64,000 bases of DNA. Source: Rheum nobile (Eukaryota; Streptophyta; Magnoliopsida; Caryophyllales; Polygonaceae). The notes below the pieces were generated by a model. That model was not told the origin of the DNA. It saw nothing but the letters and a program-made list of their open reading frames with translations, and ran no database searches. The first letter of the stretch is position 1. Each line of letters begins with the position of its first letter. The translations under genes and the position numbers were made by a program. Shown piece after piece: positions 22,813-36,580 of this stretch. The stretch covers positions 310,001 through 374,000 of the forward strand of contig WOAB01000103.1 of NCBI GenBank assembly GCA_027886185.1, given 5' to 3'.

Positions 22813-23604
22813 ATTATCAAGATTTGAATCACAGTTGCAAAAGGAACATTGTTCTTCCTCTTGAAGAACAATATTGTAAACATCAGTAATGGAAGAAGGC
22901 AGATTAAAATCAAGATACTACCACGAAGAACAGAAAATGACTCATTTAATCCCATGAGAAACTGGATCACTTGTTGATCCTGAATCAGATCACTGGCAAC
23001 CAATAAAGATCCACAAGCACATGATTTATCTTTAACAATTACAACATACTCATCCCATAGCATCTTGTAGTTGACAAAATAAGAAGAAACAGATTGAGTA
23101 CCTTGAGAAATTGAAGCTAAATCACGCTGAATTTGATACCTTTTTGTACGCTTCAAGTGACCAAAACGCGGTCCTAACTTAGTCAAGATCTGGTGTGCAG
23201 TTCGACAAAATAGAACGGATTGAGCAATCTCTTTCTTGAAGGAATGAAAGAGCCAAGAGATTATCATATTGTTACATTGCTCCCAATGTGCATATAGAGG
23301 AGGATCCGAAGGAGGCTTTGGATAAGCACCGATGAGGAATCCAATTTGTTCTTTGCGATGAGCAAAACTCCAACAAATATCTTCCATTGTTTTCGCTCGT
23401 GAAGAAGCTCTGTGGAGAGAGCACAAGAAGGATTCTCTGAATGATACAAGAACAATTCATCCCAAGGATCAAGATTATGAACAAGAAATCGTCGATTCCA
23501 AAAAACTTGGATAGGAGGAGGAGGAGTTTGATTAAGAGGCAAAAAACTGGAAGATGTAGGAGGAGTTTGATTATTCTAAGAAGGTTGACCATGACGCACC
23601 ATGG
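22813..23604 (-). pseudogene. Element C gag (copia), right part
   Basis: Begins at an ATG at about 23602 on the minus strand, with an early in-frame TAG. The N-terminal copia gag module is decayed but recognisable (NLDPWDELFLYHSENPS). Then the core: DPPLYAHWEQCNN, MIISWLF, RFGHLKRTKRYQIQRDL, SYFVNYKMLWDEYV. The match is to the copia gag families related to RETROFIT (recalled). The frame is cut at 22812 by element B and continues with the CCHC knuckle at 12775 on the far side. Confidence 0.8.
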
Positions 23605-23880
23605 TGTTTGGCTGATACTATGTGAAATCTGGGAAATGTGATTCAAACCAAAGGAAGAAAAGGGAGCAAGAGAATAGATGGAAAACTCCGTTGATGAACA
23701 AAGAGAGATTACAAGGTAATTACAAGAGCTAGATACAAGTGGCTATTTATAACAGGAGAAGGAGACTCCAATATGTTGTAATAACCCGTAACTAACTCTC
23801 CTAACTGACTATGCTCAATAGACCGTTTGGATTTGGGAACACCTTGTGGAACCTGAAGGCTAAGATGACACTTATTTCTT
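23605..23880 (-). repeat. 5' LTR remnant and degenerate primer-binding site of element C
   Basis: The minus strand shows TAGTATCAGCC (near 23610-23620) in place of TGGTATCAGAGC, directly after a CA end at 23621. Further upstream is GTTATAAATAGCC (TATA box at about 23741-23753), as expected for a copia LTR. The outer LTR boundary is not clear; the right limit is approximate. Confidence 0.6.
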
Positions 23881-23898
23881 AACGAAGGTACGTAGTAC

Positions 23899-24886
23899 GA
23901 ACTATCAACTTTGAACAAATTTTATACCAAATTTTAGAAATGGTAAATTATACCTAAATTATGTTGATATTTACAAAAATGTTACAAGTCCATTTTCAGA
24001 CCAATTTTCCGGCGATTTCGCACACGTGGACGTCGAACATATAACTAAAAATATTGCACGTTGTCATTTAGTTTAAATAGAATGAAATATGGTTGAGATA
24101 AAAAAGTATTACACGTCATTGGTCCAGCCTCTCGCTAGATCTAACTCTGTCTCCACCCCCACACCTCGTCGTCTTCAAAGAATCCCCTTCCTCCACCGCC
24201 GCCATTGAGATTCTCCTTGCAGCATCGATCAACAAACCCTAACAACCACAATCCTTCATATATGATCTCCTTAATCTTCCAATTTCCTACTGCGAAAAAC
24301 CTCCATGCGTTAATTGGTTGTGAGGCCTCCACCATAGCTTATGAGTCAAAGTCGGCGCCGTCGATGGTGTTCTCTAGCGTGGCATGGTCGGAGATAAGCA
24401 TCGGGATCTACAACTTCACTTGTGCAATATGGTTGAGATAAAAAAATATTACACGTCATTGGTCCAGCCTCTCGCTAGATCTAATTCTGTCTCCACCCCA
24501 CACCTCGTCGTCTTCGAAGAATCCATTTCCTCCACTGATGCCATTGAGATTCTCCTCGCAGCATCGATAAACAAACCCTAACGGCCACAATCCTTCAGAT
24601 ATGATCTCCTTAATCTTCCAATTTCCTACTGCAAAGAACCTCCATGCGTTAATTGGTTGTGAGGCCTCCACCATAGCCTCTGAGTCAAAGTCGGCGCCGT
24701 CGAAGGTGTTCAATAGCGTGGCATGGCCGAAGATAAGCATCGGGATCTACAACTTCACTTGTGCAAAACTATCGAAAAATTGGTCAGAAAATAAGCTTGT
24801 ATCACTTTTGTTAAATATCAACATAATTTGAATATGAATTTACAATTTTCTAAAGTTAGTATTATTTTTTGTTCTACTGATAGTTC
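23899..24886. mobile_element. Element L: 131-bp inverted-repeat element with doubled core, possibly Mutator-like
   Basis: 23899-24029 is complementary to 24756-24886 with matching landmarks in the same order (GAACTATCA, GTTGATATTTA, GACCAATTTT, GCACA). Between them lies a 340-bp direct duplication. The right arm is partly repeated again at 24901-24980. Long inverted ends fit Mutator-like elements, but I see no transposase and no convincing 9-bp target duplication, so the class is a guess. Confidence 0.6.
24087..24766. repeat. Tandem direct duplication, 2 x 340 bp
   Basis: Unit 1 is 24087-24426 and unit 2 is 24427-24766. Both start ATATGGTTGAG and end GTGCAA, at an estimated 93-95% identity. 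Open stretches on both strands are short and unlike any family I recognise. Confidence 0.9.
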
Positions 24887-24986
24887 ATATTAATCTTTGG
24901 TAAATATCAACATAGTTTAGGTATGATTTTACAATTTCTAAACTAGGTATTATTTTTTGTTAAAACTGGTAATTTATATTTTTAAA

Positions 24987-27900
24987 GTCATTTTTCTAAA
25001 ATAAATAAATATATAGGGAAAAATGACACAGTCGTATTATATGAAAAATACATTAGGAATGCATATAATTTACTCTATGCGTTTATTTATTTTGTACTAT
25101 ATATGCATCATTTTATTAAAAGTTTAGTTATTTCATCTATTTTGTATTACGAAATATGTATATCTATTGTATAATATGTATATTTACTTTATAATGTATG
25201 TACGTCTATTATTTTCAAATATATGTGTTTATTTATTACGTAGTTTATTTTGTCCGAATTATATATAAAAGTTTAGCCGATGTCAATAGTTTTATTTCTT
25301 TGTTGTCAATTCTTGCATCGGAATTTTGTCCTTGACAGATTGTAAAAGCCTTGAGGTAAAAGTGTCCAGTATTTCTATGTTTTCTAGTAGTGAAATCAAA
25401 ATTCAAGTACTAAACCACATGTCCACAACAACATATACTAATACAATGTATCATTTGTCTCGAAATATATAAAACAATCAATTATCAATCCATAATTAGG
25501 AGGCCTTAATTAGTGTTGTTCAACTGTACATTTATCATATGTACAGCTTTCCACCAATTAAAGTACAACTCTTTTTTAGTCTAGATTGCCTCATTCGACT
25601 AGACAGAATTATTTTACATCAAGATCGGGATATTATGATATAGTTTATATAATCTTTGAAGGGTCTTTTTTGGCCGGGTATGAAGTGATTTAATACATCT
25701 GATATTTTTGGACATACAAGTTGGGTCCATAATTCCCAGCTGTTTTAGCTTTGGACATGGTGTGTAATACAGAATTGGATCAATAGAGGAAAACAAAGGA
25801 TATTAATAAATTATAATGGAAAATTATCAAGCGAGCTAGATTAGATTGAGAGTACATCTGCAAATATTATTGTGCAAAATGTACATGGAAAGATTTCAAA
25901 TACTCCGTAAGATATACTACGCATATACCGTTAATTTTTCAACAGAGTTTAACTTTTTCCCAATTAATAACTTTGTGCATAAAGTAATATAAAAGGGACA
26001 ATTTTGAATATTGCTTTTCCCGACAGGCTGAATATTGTTTTTTCATAACAAAATTTTTATAGAAGCGGTGAAGGGTATTCAAAGGATAAATGTATCATTT
26101 TATGTCGTAGACTGATAGAAAAACCCAGGTGAATTGATTTGAAAAAGAAACGAGTTGTTAAAGTTTGGTGGGTCCATAAAGGAGTGTTAGTCTGTGTGTA
26201 TATGTAAGTATAAGCTCAGTACATTATTCCAGTGTGATTCTATCTTAAAATTAATTAATAATATGTAGAATAACTCAAGTTTCACCCTACAATTATTTGA
26301 TAATAAAAAAAGTAATTTACTAAATTTATATATTAGTCCTTTAGTCACAACTTTTTAATATGGGATAACTTTATTCTCTACATATTCTTTTTTTTTTTAA
26401 TTAGAAGTGAGTTAGTTTTTTTTTCAACAAAATAAATGAAAGTCATAGTTATAAGAAATTGAGACGTATAAAATATGGTTAGTACGTTGGAAAACTTTTG
26501 TAAATTCCATCACATTTTCACTCATCATCAATACATAATTAGCTTCTCTTAATGAGAACAATCTTGTAATTATTGTTCATTTCCTGCTGGTATAATTGGC
26601 CTTGTGGAACTTAATCTTGCCTAATAAAAACCCCCATGTTTCCTCTCAAATACAATCAATACAATTAGTTAGTGGAGTTGGAAAAAAGGGGGGAAATGTA
26701 CACAAAAACTAGTAATTATGCTCGTGCTATGCACGGGTTAATTTTTATAATTTATTTTTTTATAAATGATTTAGATTCTTAAAATATATCTTATAGTGTT
26801 GAACTTATGTATTTTAGTTCTTTTTAAAAATATTAATAGATATTATATTTATTTTTTATTTATAAATAGAAATTAGGTTACATATATTTAATATTATATT
26901 ACATGTTCAAAGTTACATTGAATATCAAATAAAATCATTTATATTTTTCAATGTTGTCCAAAAATAACTCCTCTTCAGTTTTATATTAATTAAATGCTAG
27001 AAGAAAATAAAAATGAATGAAGTAAAAATGCAATAGAATACTTTTTAATAAAAAGAATTTTATGCAATTGTTCATCTTTGAAGGGTATGTTTAGATCGAA
27101 AAAACAATATATTAAATTTGTCCATGCAATAGAAAAATTTCTTATACAGGGTACTCTTTATCTTTTTTCTTTTGATGAGGAAAGAATTAGGTTGGTCTTA
27201 GTTTCTATTCGAAGACCAGCCTAGAACGGGATACTCTTTATCAATGTAGGAGTAGCTTTTACATGCTTCCAATGTTAAAGGAGAGACAAACAATCATGTT
27301 GTCCTCTTCATTTTGTAAAAACAATATGGTTAATATGACGTAATTAAACTATCTCATTTGTAACTCTTCCTAAAGTTAACTATATGTTATTATAATTAAC
27401 AATTATTTTCACAAACTCAAGATCTATACTAAGAAAAAGAGTACGAAAGTTATTAATTGACAATTCTTCATTTTATAAAAACAAATATCCATTCTCGATT
27501 CAAGTCTCTATTTATATTATACAATGGCGAGCTTATATGAAAATTGACAATACAACCTAAAAATCTCATTAATAATCTACTCCATAAGTAATAGGTTTCA
27601 AATTTATTCTTCTAATGTTGTTTTGTACATGTTTATGGTGTTTATTATATATAAATTTGACTTACAACATTTTAAACTTACTTTTTTATTTACATTAGAA
27701 AACTACATATGTATAATGTAGGCAAACTAACATGATTATTACAATTGTAAGATTTGTATTTGTGTAAATATACTATCCGATTAACATGCATTGTAGTATT
27801 TTTGAATTGATATACTAATAATTATAATTATCATAATTTGTTAAACGTATCAGATGGTTTAACATACTGTATATATAGATCAAATGTTGGTCTTTTAATG

Positions 27901-29679
27901 GAAAGTATGCATTGTATTATTTTATTTGTTTAAATAATAGTTGTAATTACCATTTTCGTTCTTAGATATATTAGATGATATATTAATTATCCTCAAACCT
28001 TTCATATAGAATGAACATTAATTGTGAAGTACCTATTATATAATATATATATATATATATAATGCGTGTTGCATGAAACTAATTTTCCATTTTTTTACAT
28101 TTATTAAATATGTGAATAATATTATTTTCTTTGATGGAGTGTAGTAAATTTTATACTCCGTATAATGATTAAAGTGTAATGTATTTTATATTTATCAAAT
28201 AATTAGTTTTTGTTGTAAAATGGCTAAGAATTTGTAATAACATAATTTCTATAATCTAGGTTGAGTTATATATGTTACATGTATTTTATTCATCACAAAA
28301 TTGAATTCATAGTATACATTGATGATAATAGTATAGAAATAAATAAATAAAACTACAAAATATCAAATGTAAAGTATAAGATAATAGGGTGTAAAATATA
28401 TACCTCTTCAGATTGTTGAAAAGACAAAGGTAATACGCCATAATACTCTACCTACTTGAATAAACTCAACCATCTAGCTTTACATATAAAAAAATTTAAG
28501 CTCTCTTCCTCGTCTTTTCTTTCATATAAACGTCTCTATTTTGTATTTTAACACAATGCCTCATTTATAGGAAGTTCATATGTATATGTAGGAACATCCA
28601 ATTCAATTCAAATACTCCTCGATTAATGGTTTCACGGTTACAATTCTATTTAAATGCTTATGTCGATTCATTTCCAAGTAGTTTAAACGAAACAACTAAA
28701 ACCATTATCATCGTATATTTAGCAGCTAATATTCCCAATAGAGTTCTTAAAAATTGATCATTAATACGAAAAAAATACATGATTTGTTATACTTCTTATA
28801 GATACGAGGTACATGTCCATGCCTTTAACTATGTTGTATAATTTCGCATGTTAATGATTTTATTATACAATACTTCGTATTGTTTATTTTCTAGTCTAGT
28901 CTAGATAAGTTAAAAGTTGAGAGGACGTTCCAATTATTGTGAATTTCATACTTCATTGTTTGATATCTTGATAATGTTGACACTAATTTAGCAGTCTCAT
29001 ATATGGTCATTGTCGCTAAAAAAAAAAGCCATTGACTCATACAATCAACCGTCATTCGCTCATATAATTGAACAGTCGAAATTGTGAATGTGTATTTTAG
29101 CTACTTTTATTCCATGGACGTTTACTGCAAATTCAGCCTTTTTTCATTTCATGGCTATTTATTGCGCGTTATTTGTGAGAGAAAGCTACAACCGAAATTC
29201 AAGAGGCCTTGGTGTGTTTTTTTCCAATTTCTTATTGCTTGCTTTTAAATGTGAATTGCAGGCAAGGAAAAATTAGTATAAATATGGTCATTAATTAGTA
29301 AATTTTAATGTATATCAGTATATATTATGATTTATAAAGGAAAAACACTACGTTGCGCCTACTTGACGTTTAATATTTTTTTCAAAATTTTATTTGAGTT
29401 TCTACAATTTTAGGTTAAAATTTTCGCAAAATCTCAATTTTTTATTTATTTATTTTCAAAAGTCAAAATTTTAAGTGAGTTTCTTTTATTTTAGGCCAAA
29501 GTTTTCTCAAAATTTCAATTAGCTTTTTACTATTTAAAAAATACATATTGCTAAATAATTTCACTTTATATGTTTATAGAATTATCAAAATCTTCAATTT
29601 AATTTCTATGATAAATTTAAGAATTAGCATTTAATGACTTAGAATACTAATTTTTAAATATAGATATATATATATATAT

Positions 29680-29727
<48 letters not shown>

Positions 29728-29736
29728 GGAAAAAAT
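24987..29736. other. AT-rich intergenic DNA, no gene seen
   Basis: About 4.7 kb with no open frame resembling a known protein. It contains a TA run near 28040-28060 and a long (TA)n at 29659-29724. Near 26720 is the phrase GTGCTATGCACGGG, a short palindromic word of the kind seen at plant repeat ends. Nothing else can be supported. Confidence 0.6.
29659..29724. repeat. (TA)n microsatellite
   Basis: About 66 bp of alternating TA with two GA interruptions, just left of the LTR of element E. Confidence 0.95.
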
Positions 29737-30005
29737 TGTTAAATAAAGTTAACGACTGATGTGTTAGTCAACACTTGAACAACTATTAGTTTTTTTTGGT
29801 GAAATTGAACAACTATTAGTTAGCAACCGACTCCATGTATAGAAGTACCAGTCCTGATGCGTCAAGTTGAATATGAGAGTCCACTTAATTTGGTCTGGTG
29901 TTAATTCTATTATAGAGCAAATCTAGAGTGTTCTTATCTTCTTTCTCCATTCCTTTGTGGTCAGCTATAAAGGTTACAAAACACGGTCTTGGATCCTTAA
30001 TTTCA
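29737..30005 (+). repeat. 5' LTR of element E (diverged)
   Basis: Starts TGTTAAATAAAG and ends ATTTCA. It aligns with 37355-37595 apart from small insertions near 29785-29815. Confidence 0.65.
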
Positions 30006-30009
30006 TATA

Positions 30010-30014
30010 GTATC
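30010..30014. repeat. Left target-site duplication of element D (GTATC)
   Basis: GTATC here against ATATC at 36233-36237: four of five bases agree. The duplication falls within the primer-binding site of element E. Confidence 0.75.
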
Positions 30015-30834
30015 TGTAAATATCACAGAACAGATCCGATCGATCCCAGACACAATCTCACAATTCGCAAAGCAAAACAACGCTAAAGAATCGCAGAAGC
30101 ATAAAGGACACAAAGAAATGTTCACGCAGTTCGGCAAAGCCTACTCTGCGGAGTCTCAGCGGGGAGACTCACCCCAAGCATGCACTAATTTCCAGAGAGT
30201 TTAAGCACGGTTACAAGCCAAGAGACAAGCACGGAAAACCACACAGAGAACCAGAAAACTAGAGACAAAGAAACAGAGACAAAGGAAGAAGACGAGTGAA
30301 AGGGTTTCGGCTCCCAATCAAGGCTGAGAAGCTTCGAGATAGAAGCTTCTTAGAACTCGTCATTGAAGACGCCAAGTAACACCGCCGGGAAGATCAACCA
30401 CCAAGGAGACCACCGCGGGCAAGGCGAACACTTCTCTTCTCTCTCCTTTCTCTCTGTGAATGGAAGCGAGGCAGAATGCTAGGGTAAGCAGCAATCGAGC
30501 CAGGTGAGAGCTTTTATAGCTAGGTCAAGGGAGGAGTTGAAGATAAAACGCAGCGTTCCACTTAACAGCAACAACTGGATCAAGCCCAAGGCTCATGGGC
30601 CTAATCTGAAATTGGCCCAGTAACACATCTGGAGAAGTCAAGCCGGGAACAAGCCATCCAACCGGCTGGGCCGGGGTTGCTTGTTAAACCCAGTTCGACT
30701 CCTATAATATAATGCCCGGTTCACCTGTCTCGGACCCGGTTCTCTAGCGGTTCGATCCGGTTCTCTGACTCTATTGGCTCGATCTACCATATGCTTAATT
30801 ACATAGATACAAACTATAGATTATAACATTTACA
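30015..30834 (-). repeat. 3' LTR of element D
   Basis: 820 bp. Minus-strand TATA box CTATAAAA at 30512-30519. Polypurine tract (AAGAGGGAATT) at 30835-30846. Confidence 0.93.
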
Positions 30835-30936
30835 AATTCCCTCTTAATCTAAGTTTCATTAATCTTCATCACTGGAAACTTCGTGCATACTCTTCTGGGT
30901 GAGTGACCCCTTTCATCATGGACTCAAGGCCACATC

Positions 30937-33900
30937 TCACGTTACATCATTGATGTGGAGTGCATTCCTGCAGAACACAAACTTGTTAGTTGGTACAATT
31001 TTGGTACCAAAATCAGCACGGTTAATATCACCTTTTATTTTCTTCACGGAAATAACATGCTTATCCACCATATCTCTTATAAAGTGGAACCTGACATCTA
31101 TGTGCTTAGTTCTTTCATGGTACACAAGATCTTTGCACAAATATAAGGCACTTTGACTGTCCATATTTAAAATAGGCAGATACTGTTTACCTTCAACCTC
31201 ATACAAGATACCTTGCAACCAAACTGCTTCCTTAGAAGCTTCAGTTGCTGCTATGTACTCAGCCTCTGTAGATGAAAGAGCAACAATGGATTGTTGTTGA
31301 CTCTTCCATGATATGCAGTTCCCAGCCCAAGTGTAGTAGAATGCAGTAGTGAATTTCCTGTTATCTTTGTTACTTGCATAATCAGAGTCAATATATCCAA
31401 GTAATTCGTTCCTGGAGCTGTGCTCAGAATACACAAGTCCAATGTTATCAGTACCACATACATATTTAAGCAAGTATTTCATGGCTTGCCAATGTCTATC
31501 ACCAGGATTGGACATGTATCTACTTAGCACACTAATGGAGAAAGCAAGATCAAGCCTAGTACAAAGCATAGCATACATAATAGAACCCACAGCAACATCA
31601 TAAGGAACATTTTCCATCTTTTCCTTGTCAGATTCAGAGACAGGACAAAACTGTTTAGAAAGATCAAGGTGCCCTCCTAAAGGTATAGGTGCAGGCTTGG
31701 CATTGGTCATAGCAAACCTATCAAGCACCTTGTGCAGGTAATCACACTGTGACAAGCACATAGTCTTTTTCTTTCTACTCTTACAATCTTAACACCAAGT
31801 ATTTTATGGGCAGGACCTAATTCTTTCATGTCAAAGTGGGTTTTTAAATCCTCTTTAACACCAGAAATTACAACCTTAGAGCTACTGATCAGGAGAATGT
31901 CATCAACATATAACAGAACATACATGGCAGTTTTAGTCTTGACATTTTTGAAATAGAAGCATGTATCATACTGGCTCCTATGGAACCCCAGAGAAAGCAT
32001 GCAAGAATCAAATTTCTTATTCCATTGTCTAAGTGATTGTTTGAGACCATAAATGGACTTATTCAGCAAGCACACATGATTAGGTTTATCTTTATTAACA
32101 AAACCTTTTGGTTGGCTCATATGAATAGTTTCAAGTAAATCACCATGTAAGAAAGCTGTCTTAACATCCATTTTTTCTAACTCCCAATCATACACAGCAG
32201 TCATAGCAAGCAAGAGTCTCATGATTTTATATTTAACTACAGGAGCAAATATGTCATTATAATCCACACCTTCTTTTTGTGTAAAGCCTTTGGCAACCAG
32301 CCTGGCTTTGAATCTAGGGCGATCATGCAATTTATTTCCTTCCTTAAGTTTGAATATCCATTTGCAATCTATTATTCTAGCCTTAGCAGGTCTAGCAACA
32401 AGTTTCCAGGTATTATTCACATACATGGATTGAATTTCCTCATGCATTGCTTTCAACCAATCATTAGCCTGACTACACTTAATAGCTTGATCATAGGTTT
32501 CAGGGGTGTAAGACTTCACAGTTTCAGCAACCAGAAATGCAAACTCAACAATTTTCTCATAACTCTCAAGCAAATTCATATCAAATTTTCTGTTAGGGAT
32601 TCTTATTCTTGGTTCTCTATCCCTACCAAGTTGATAATCAGCTAAGTCATGCACATTTTCGTTTAAAGGAATATCAGGATTTACATTTTTAGACAGTGCA
32701 TCAAAAGACTCAGCCATGGAATTTGTGTTAGAGTTACTTACTTCCCCACCTAATTGGTGAGGGTGCAGAGCTGCATTGTTGTTATTCTGATTGTCATCTT
32801 CTATGGATTGCTCATTTCCATTTGAAGGAGAGTCTGCCACAGGGGGTTGACTGTTGTAGGAATGACCAATGTCGAATTCCTTTTCATCATTATGGGGTGG
32901 GTCATCTTCTGCAAAGAACTGTCCTTGAGATGTCCCAAGTGTGTGTGATGGGGTACCTGCATTCTCAGTTGGGGGTGTCAGTCTATTTTTAAAATAAAAA
33001 TCCTTCTCATTGAAGGTGACTGATCTAGAGGTTATGACTTTGTAACCTCCATGTTGTATTAAAAGCAATCTATACCCTTTGACCCCTTCTGGGTAGCCCA
33101 GCATTACACACTTCAAGGCTCTAGGTTGTAACTTGCCTTGTGCCACTTGAGCATAGGCTGTACAACCAAAATGCATTAGGTGTGCAATGCAGGGCTTCTT
33201 GTCTGTCCACATCTCCTATGGGGTTTTGAACCCAATCACAGAAGATGGGGATCTGTTAATGAGGTAGGCAGTTGTAGTAACTGCCTCTCCCCACATAACA
33301 TTTTTTATGCCAGAGCTAATTAACATGCATCTAGCTTTTTCTAGAAGGGTTCTATTCATCCTCTCAGCAGTCCCATTCTGCTGAGGGGTACCATGAACAG
33401 TAAGATGCCTTTTAATCCCATTCAATTTGCAGTATTCATCAAAGGGCTTGTTACAGAATTCTAGGCCATTGTCAATTTATAAACATTTCAATTTGTGATC
33501 AGACTGACTCTCAACCATGCTTTTCCAAGACTTGAAATTTTCAAATGCATCACTTTTAGCTTTCAGTAAGTATATCCAAACCTTCCTAGAATAATGATCA
33601 ATAAGTGAGAGAAAGTAGAGTCTACCTCCCACAGTGGCAACCTGGGTTGGGCCCCACAAGTCTGAATGCACATATTCAAGAGGTTTAGTAGCAACATAAG
33701 CAGATTTACTGAAGCTATGAGCATGTTTCTTGCCAAGAATGCAATTTTCACAAAAGTCTAAGTGACAAGGTTTTTTATCAATCATGTCATTCACAAATAA
33801 TTGATGCAGGCCTTTATTCCCTATATGCCCTAATCTAGCATGCCAAGACTTTGTATAACTCAAATTATCACGATTAACAGTTTCATTTGAGACATTCAAT

Positions 33901-35141
33901 TCAGGAGTAGCAATAGCATAGTAAAGTCCTCCCTTTTTAATGCTCTTAATAATGACAGTATTATTTCTAATAACTTCCCTTATTCCATTGAAAGTGTTAA
34001 TATGACAATCCAAATCATCAAAAGCAGATTTAGACAATAAATTTCTCCTTAAATCAGGCACCCACCTAACATTCTGCAAAACTCTAATTTTTCCATCATG
34101 CATCCTAAGAGGAACACTTCCTACACCCTTAATCGACAGGGAGGTATGATCACCTAACATGACCTTCCCCCGATCATGCAAATTCAGAGATTTAAAGAAG
34201 TGCTTATTAGGAGTAGCATGCATAGTGCATCCTGAATCCAGGATCCAGGAATCACAGTCAGTCATAGAGCAAGAAACAAGGAGTTCATTATCATACTGAT
34301 GGCAAGTTTCACACACATTAGAAGAATTACTCTGAGAGTCTTTATTATTTTTCTCTTTGTTCTTCTCATCTCTTTTCTTTTTATGATAGTCAGAAGCATA
34401 ATGACCCATTTTACCACAGTAAAAACACTTCACATTAGATGTGTCATTATCATGCTGTTTCTCAGAGTTGTTATCTTTCTTGAACTTCTTCCCTTTCTTC
34501 TTATTTTTGTATTTACCCTTAGTCATCATGACTTCATTTTTAGTCTCAGTTTTAGACCTATTTTTTATCTTAAACACTTTTAGAGACTCATTTTTCTGAA
34601 TGATAGACTCAGTAATTTTACTCATAGTAAGTTCATCATGACCATATTGAATCACATCTTTCAGGGTATCAAATTGAGTAGGCAAAGAATTCAGTAATAA
34701 CACAGCTTGATGAGTTTCCTTAATCTCATCCTCACATCTTTTTAGGTCTTGTGTCATTTTCAGAAAGATATCAAAATTCTCTTGAACAGTCATATGCACA
34801 TCCATTTTGAAAGTAAACAGTTTGCATAACAATGATATGCGACTAGGCAAAGATTTTTTCAAGAAAATAGTTTCAAGGGAATCCCATAATGGTTTAGGTT
34901 TAACATGACTCACCACCTGACGAGCTATGTCGTCAGTTAGTCTAATCATTATTTCAGAATGGGCCAGAACCTGCAACTCCTTTTTGTCATCAGTAGAGAC
35001 ATCAGCAGCCCATTCATCAACCACAACCTTGTAACATTTTTCTTTGATAAGAATCGTCTTCATCTTCACCCTCCACATGGCGAAGTCACTGTTACCATCA
35101 AAGGGTTTCAACCTCATGTATTCTGCCATTATCATAATCAA
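30937..35141 (-). pseudogene. Element D gag-pol polyprotein, two stops and one frameshift
   Basis: One frame from about 35141 (likely start ATG at 35129) runs through gag, CCHC knuckle CFYCGKMGHYASDY (last Cys replaced by Tyr), protease WILDSGCTMHAT, integrase WHARLGH, CENC, IDHYSRKVW, PQQNGTAERMNR, then RT with MDVKTAFLHG and intact YVDD near 31900. Stops: TAA at 33477 just before the integrase DNGLEF motif and TAG at 33216. A frameshift near 31735-31760 moves to the frame 31761-30937, which holds RNase H with GYIDSDYAS, STEAEYIAA and the TKHIDVRFHF end. Without these lesions it would be a single polyprotein of about 1400 residues. Confidence 0.9.
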
Positions 35142-35388
35142 GAATTGTTAGTAATAGGCAGAGGAGGATTTTACAGAAACAAAAAACAAGTTCTAATATC
35201 AAGAAGACACAGAACTTCAACCTAGGGTTACAAGAATCCACAGATATCAAGCTTGTAGTGAACAAGAAACTTGATACCCAACAGTAAACCCTAGAAATGA
35301 GATCTTGCTCAACCAACTAGATTAAGTAACAAGAAATCACAAAACACAACTAAAGCGCAGCGGAACAAAGTTAAACACAGAAGAACAG

Positions 35389-35400
35389 GCTCTGATACCA
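35389..35400 (-). other. Primer-binding site of element D
   Basis: Minus strand TGGTATCAGAGC, three bases from the LTR at 35404. Confidence 0.92.
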
Positions 35401-35403
35401 CTT

Positions 35404-36232
35404 TGTAAATCTCACAGAACAGATCCGATCGATCCCAGACACAATCTCACAATTCGCAAAGCAAAACAACGCTAAAGAATCGCAGAAACATAAAGGACAC
35501 AAAGAAATATTCACGCAGTTCGACAAAGCCTACTCTGCGGAGTCTCAACGGGGAGACACACCCCAAACATGCACTAATTTCCAGAGAGTTTAAGCACGGT
35601 TACAAGCCAAGAGACAAGAACGGAAAACCACACAGAGAACTAGAAAACTAGAGACAAAGAAACAGAGACGAAGGAAGAAGACGAGTGAAAGGGTTTCGGC
35701 CCCCAATCAAGGCTGAGAAGCTTCGAGATAGAAGCTTCTTAGAACTCGTCGTTGAAGACGCCAAGTAACACCGCCGGGAAGATCAACCACCAAGGAGACC
35801 ACCGCGGGCAAGGCGAACACTTCTCTTCACTCTCTTTTCTCTCTTTTCTCTTTGTGAATGGAAGCGAGGCAGAATGCTAGGGTAAGCAGCAATCGAGCCA
35901 GGTGAGAGCTTTTATAGCTAGGTCAAGGGAGGAGCTGAAGATAAAATGCAGCGTTCCACTTAACATCAACAACTGGATCAAGCCCAAGGCTCATGGGCCT
36001 ATTCTGAAATTGGCCCAGTAACACATCTGGAGAAGTCAAGCCGGGAACAAGCCATCCAACCGGCTGGGCCAGGGTTGCTTGTTAAACCCGGTTCGACTCC
36101 TATAATATAATGCTTGGTTCACCTGTCTCGGACCCGGTTCTCTAGCGGTTCGATCCGGTTCTCTGACTCTATTGGCTCGATCTACCATATGCTTAATTAC
36201 ATAGATACAAACTATAGATTATAACATTTACA
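35404..36232 (-). repeat. 5' LTR of element D
   Basis: 829 bp. Minus-strand TATA box CTATAAAA at 35910-35917. Confidence 0.93.
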
Positions 36233-36580
36233 ATATCATAGCGACGGGTTGTAGATCATGAGATTTCTTTCGCAATTCCACAAAATTTGAGTGCAATTTC
36301 TTACCAGATCGAGCGGTGATATTTTTAGTTCTCTTTTCCTAAGTTATGGAGAATCCACACCGTACGTGTCAGTTGACGATACTTCTTCCGATGATCAAAA
36401 TCGGCAACGAAAATTCACGAATATGCGGAGATTGTTGAATGCGATCAACAATGATCCATATGGATTATCTAATTCAGATAATCCAGGATCCCAGCTCGTC
36501 GTCGGAACCTTAATAAGCTGAAGTGATAATCGTACTAAATTTGATCAACAATGATCAAATTCTTTTCCTAAGTTATGGAG

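Larger units (their letters stand above)
30015..36232 (-). mobile_element. Element D: Ty1/copia LTR retrotransposon, Tork-like
   Basis: LTRs at 30015-30834 and 35404-36232 with ends TGTAAAT and ATTTACA, primer-binding site next to the right LTR, polypurine tract next to the left one, and one long gag-pol frame between. The LTRs are about 97% identical by eye, plus a CT-rich length difference of 9 bp. The single gag-pol frame and the N-terminal gag with KPFDGNSDFAMW fit the Tork lineage (recalled, not tested). Confidence 0.93.

Noticed and set aside
24141..24831. Open frames in the 340-bp tandem units as a duplicated gene
   Set aside because: Frames are short, differ between strands, and match no family I know. 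The two units are better explained as a duplication inside a DNA element.
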